Shown here: piece by piece, positions 61,770 to 64,000 of the stretch
Layout of the letters: every line of letters begins with the position of its first letter
Position numbering within the stretch: position 1 is the first letter of the stretch
Assembly (NCBI RefSeq): GCF_014203645.1
Contig: NZ_JACHJL010000023.1
Span: 1 to 64,000, forward strand
From: Streptomyces zagrosensis
GTDB lineage: Bacteria; Actinomycetota; Actinomycetes; Streptomycetales; Streptomycetaceae
DNA length: 64,000 nt
Direction: 5' to 3'
The notes under the pieces: model-generated
The model's database searches: none
Told to the model about the DNA's origin: nothing
The model's input: the letters and a program-made list of their open reading frames with translations, nothing else
Made by a program: the position numbers and the translations under genes

Positions 61770-62741
61770 GTGAACCCTCAACAGCTCACCGATCCCCAGG
61801 ACAGACCCGCACGGCTCACCGTCGGGGTCGTCGGCGCAGGCCGCGTCGGGCCCGCGCTCGCCGCCGCGCTGCGGATGGCCGGGCACCGTCCGGTCGCCGC
61901 ATCCGGCGTCTCCGACACCTCGATGCGCAGGGCCGCCGCCCTGTTGCCCGAGGTTCCGCTCGTCACCCCGGCCCAGGTGCTGGCCCGCGCCGACCTCGTG
62001 CTGCTCACGGTGCCTGATGACACGCTGCCCGGCCTCATTGAGGGGCTGGCCGAGACCGGCGCGGTGCGCCCTGGCCAACTCCTGGTGCACACCTCGGGCC
62101 GGTACGGCACGAGCGTGTTGCAGCCGGCGCTGCGGGCAGGTGCGCTACCGCTCGCGTTGCACCCGGCGATGACGTTCACCGGTACGGCGGTGGATGTGGA
62201 CCGGCTGGCGGGGTGCTCGTTCGGCGTCACGGCGCCCGAGGAACTGCGGCTGGCAGCCGAGGCGCTGGTCATCGAGATGGGCGGCGAGCCGGAATGGATC
62301 GCGGAGGAGGCCCGCCCGCTTTATCACGCCGCGCTCGCCATCGGCGCCAACCACCTGGTCACGCTGGTCGCCCAGTCGATGGAACTGCTCCAGGAGGCGG
62401 GCGTGGCTGCGCCGGGCCGGATGCTGGGGCCGCTGCTCGGTGCCGCCTTGGACAACGCGTTGCGCAGCGGCGACGCCGCGCTGACCGGACCGGTTGCGCG
62501 CGGCGACGCGGGCACGGTCGCCGCGCATGTCACGGAGTTGCGCCGGCACGCGCCGCAGGCCGTGCCGGGCTATCTGGCGATGGCCCGGGCGACGGCGGAC
62601 CGGGCCCTTGCTCATGGCCTGCTCAAGCCGGAGTTGGCCGAGGACCTGCTGGGCGTGCTCGCGCACCAAGATGAGGACGGGCCGGGCGGCACGGGCGGCG
62701 GAGCGGACAGCGCGGACGGTACGAGCGGAGGCGGCCGATGA
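61770..62741 (+). CDS. Rossmann-fold DUF2520 dehydrogenase-like protein, coupled to panC
   Basis: A 323-residue NAD(P)-binding protein. The dinucleotide loop is VGVVGAGRVGPALAAALR (about residues 17-34), followed by LLTVPDDTLPGLIEGL and the DUF2520 helical C-terminal domain (LYHAALAIGANHLVTLV). This is the architecture of ketopantoate reductase and pyrroline-5-carboxylate reductase relatives. Its stop overlaps panC (ATGA). Because panC needs pantoate and no panE is next to it, a role as an alternative ketopantoate reductase is an attractive, unproven possibility. GTG start 61770. The Gly/Asp-rich C-terminal ~25 residues are disordered. Confidence 0.85.
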   Translation: MNPQQLTDPQDRPARLTVGVVGAGRVGPALAAALRMAGHRPVAASGVSDTSMRRAAALLPEVPLVTPAQVLARADLVLLTVPDDTLPGLIEGLAETGAVRPGQLLVHTSGRYGTSVLQPALRAGALPLALHPAMTFTGTAVDVDRLAGCSFGVTAPEELRLAAEALVIEMGGEPEWIAEEARPLYHAALAIGANHLVTLVAQSMELLQEAGVAAPGRMLGPLLGAALDNALRSGDAALTGPVARGDAGTVAAHVTELRRHAPQAVPGYLAMARATADRALAHGLLKPELAEDLLGVLAHQDEDGPGGTGGGADSADGTSGGGR

Positions 62742-63901
62742 GCCCGCGACGGTGGACCGAGCCCGGCGCCGGGGAGCCGGACGTGGAGCTGTGCACGAGC
62801 GTTAGCGACTATGACGAGGCGCTGTCTCCCCATGCGATCCACGGCCGCACGGCTGTGGTGATGACGATGGGCGCTCTGCACGAGGGGCATGCCTCGCTGA
62901 TTCGCGCCGCGCGGGCCCAGGTCGGTGACGAGGGCCTGGTGACGGTGACGGTCTTCGTGAACCCGCTGCAATTCGGCGCAGGCGAAGACCTGGACCGCTA
63001 CCCGCGCACGCTCGAAGCCGATCTGAAGGTGGCGGCGGAGGCTGGTGCGGACATCGTCCTGGCCCCCCCGGCGCACGAGGTCTACCCGGGCGGCGCACCC
63101 CAGGTGCGGATCGCGGCGGGACCGATGGGAGAGCGGTACGAGGGGACGACTCGGCCCGGCCACTTCGACGGGATGCTGACCGTTGTCGCCAAGCTCCTCC
63201 ACCTCACCCGGCCTGACGTGGCCTTCTTCGGCGAGAAGGACGCGCAGCAACTCGCGATGATCCGGCGGATGGTCGCCGATCTGAACTTCCCCGTGCGCAT
63301 CGTGGGCGCCCCGACCATCCGCGAACCGGATGGCCTCGCCCTCTCCAGCCGTAACCGCTACCTCTCGCCCAGCGAGCGGATCACGGCGCTGTCCCTGTCC
63401 CGGGCACTGTTCGCGGGCCGCGACGCACTCGCCGCGGCGAGCGTGGCCGCGCTGACGGGTGCGGGTGCGGGTGCGGGCGCTGGTGCGGGTGCTGGTGCTG
63501 GTGCGGGTGCTGGTGCTGGTGCGGGTGCTGGTGCTGGTGCGGCGGTGCGCGAAGGCGCGCCCGCCGCCGGCGCCGCCCTCGGCGGGGAGACCTCCGTCGA
63601 GGCGGCCGGGCGACCTCGACCCGGTACCCCGAAGCCGGACGCGGGCACGGTCGCCGGGCTGGCCGGCGCACCGCTGCCGGGCGTCGTGCGGGACGCCGCG
63701 CGGGCCGTGCTCGCGGAGGCAGCCACTTACGACCCACCGTTGGTGCTCGACTATCTGGCCCTGGTTGACGCCACCGACTTCACCGAGGCCGGCGACACCT
63801 TCCACGGTGCGGCCGTGCTCACGGTCGCCGCCAAGGTCGGCAGCACCCGCCTCATCGACAACGTCCGCCTGGAGTTCGCGGAGCGGGGAGTCACGCCATG
63901 A
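62738..63901 (+). CDS. panC: Pantothenate synthetase with Gly-Ala repeat insert
   Basis: A 387-residue enzyme that joins pantoate and beta-alanine with ATP. The substrate and ATP motifs are intact: MTMGALHEGH, VFVNPLQFGAGEDLDRYPR, FFGEKDAQQL and LSSRNRYLS. Usual length is about 280-330. The extra residues are an alternating Gly-Ala run of about 13 pairs (bases ~63458-63540) followed by an Ala/Gly/Arg/Pro-rich stretch, inserted after the LSPSER helix region. The C-terminal part returns to VLDYLALVDATDFTEAGDTF. Start overlaps the DUF2520 gene and stop overlaps the next ATG. Confidence 0.93.
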   Translation: MSPRRWTEPGAGEPDVELCTSVSDYDEALSPHAIHGRTAVVMTMGALHEGHASLIRAARAQVGDEGLVTVTVFVNPLQFGAGEDLDRYPRTLEADLKVAAEAGADIVLAPPAHEVYPGGAPQVRIAAGPMGERYEGTTRPGHFDGMLTVVAKLLHLTRPDVAFFGEKDAQQLAMIRRMVADLNFPVRIVGAPTIREPDGLALSSRNRYLSPSERITALSLSRALFAGRDALAAASVAALTGAGAGAGAGAGAGAGAGAGAGAGAGAGAAVREGAPAAGAALGGETSVEAAGRPRPGTPKPDAGTVAGLAGAPLPGVVRDAARAVLAEAATYDPPLVLDYLALVDATDFTEAGDTFHGAAVLTVAAKVGSTRLIDNVRLEFAERGVTP

Positions 63902-64000
63902 CGAGCAGCGGCAACAGCAGCGCGACCGCAGGCAGGGACGCGGGCCCGGACAGTGGCGCGCCCCAGGCCGGCGCGCCCCAGGCCGGCGCGGCCGAGCCCG
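63898..64000 (+). CDS. Start of the next gene (partial, probably nadB-like by synteny)
   Basis: An ATG overlapping the panC stop (ATGA) opens a frame that continues past the window edge. The 34 visible residues are Ser/Gly/Ala/Gln-rich with a repeated GAPQA unit and no recognisable domain. In the order I recall from S. coelicolor, panC is followed by L-aspartate oxidase (nadB); the sequence here neither supports nor excludes it. Confidence 0.4.
   Translation, partial: MTSSGNSSATAGRDAGPDSGAPQAGAPQAGAAEP

Overview
The window is high-GC actinobacterial DNA, almost certainly Streptomyces. The signs are GTG/TTG starts, heavy ATGA stop/start coupling, DUF397/DUF5753 regulators, a TipA gene with its characteristic promoter, and a Zur-controlled set of zinc-free ribosomal proteins. 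From memory, the order polA-like > Zn-free ribosomal genes > tipA > ppa/dacB/tilS/hpt/ftsH/folE/folP/folB/folK > nuoD2 > panC follows the core chromosome of S. coelicolor. This looks like core chromosome with one accessory insertion. I saw no rRNA or tRNA gene and no transposase.

Layout. 1-4.7 kb: the biotin-carrier end of an acyl-CoA carboxylase, a DUF2867 protein, TerB-like and MreB-like proteins, and a family-A DNA polymerase-like enzyme. 4.8-9.6 kb: a zinc-starvation island under two Zur-like boxes, encoding Cys-poor paralogues of L32, S14, L28, L33, L31 and S18 plus two COG0523/CobW proteins; the second CobW has lost its P-loop. 9.7-19.7 kb: a DUF397/ATPase/XRE regulator set, aldehyde dehydrogenase, a 23-bp tandem array, DinB and VOC proteins, a PadR-DrrAB efflux module with three matching operator palindromes, and WrbA; then hemC at 20.0-20.9 kb. 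21.0-26.2 kb: the accessory block, with a coupled four-gene operon (two related small proteins, a Cys-containing protein, a truncated methyltransferase), two XRE regulators with helical-repeat C-termini, and a three-spacer type I-E-like CRISPR array without cas genes.

26.3-36.2 kb: LysE-type exporter, tipA, DedA with a very long disordered tail, ThrE, pyrophosphatase, D-Ala-D-Ala carboxypeptidase and an F420-associated zinc protease family member. 36.4-49.5 kb: tilS (with large low-complexity inserts), hpt, ftsH, folE, an esterase, an MprF-like protein, folP, an NTF2-like protein, folB, folK and DUF3180. Folate synthesis genes are interleaved with cell-surface genes. 49.7-64 kb: an OpuC/ProU-type osmolyte importer with a permease-binding-protein fusion, a coiled-coil membrane protein, nuoD2 paired with a MidA/NDUFAF7-like methyltransferase, a NarL-type two-component system, a DUF5937 regulator, a DUF2520 dehydrogenase coupled to panC, and the start of the next gene.

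A recurring feature is expansion of low-complexity Ala/Pro/Gly/Gln coding sequence inside or at the ends of housekeeping genes (tilS, folP, panC, the mprF-like gene, dedA, and the 53.5 kb gene), plus several non-coding tandem arrays (23, 17 and 9 bp units).
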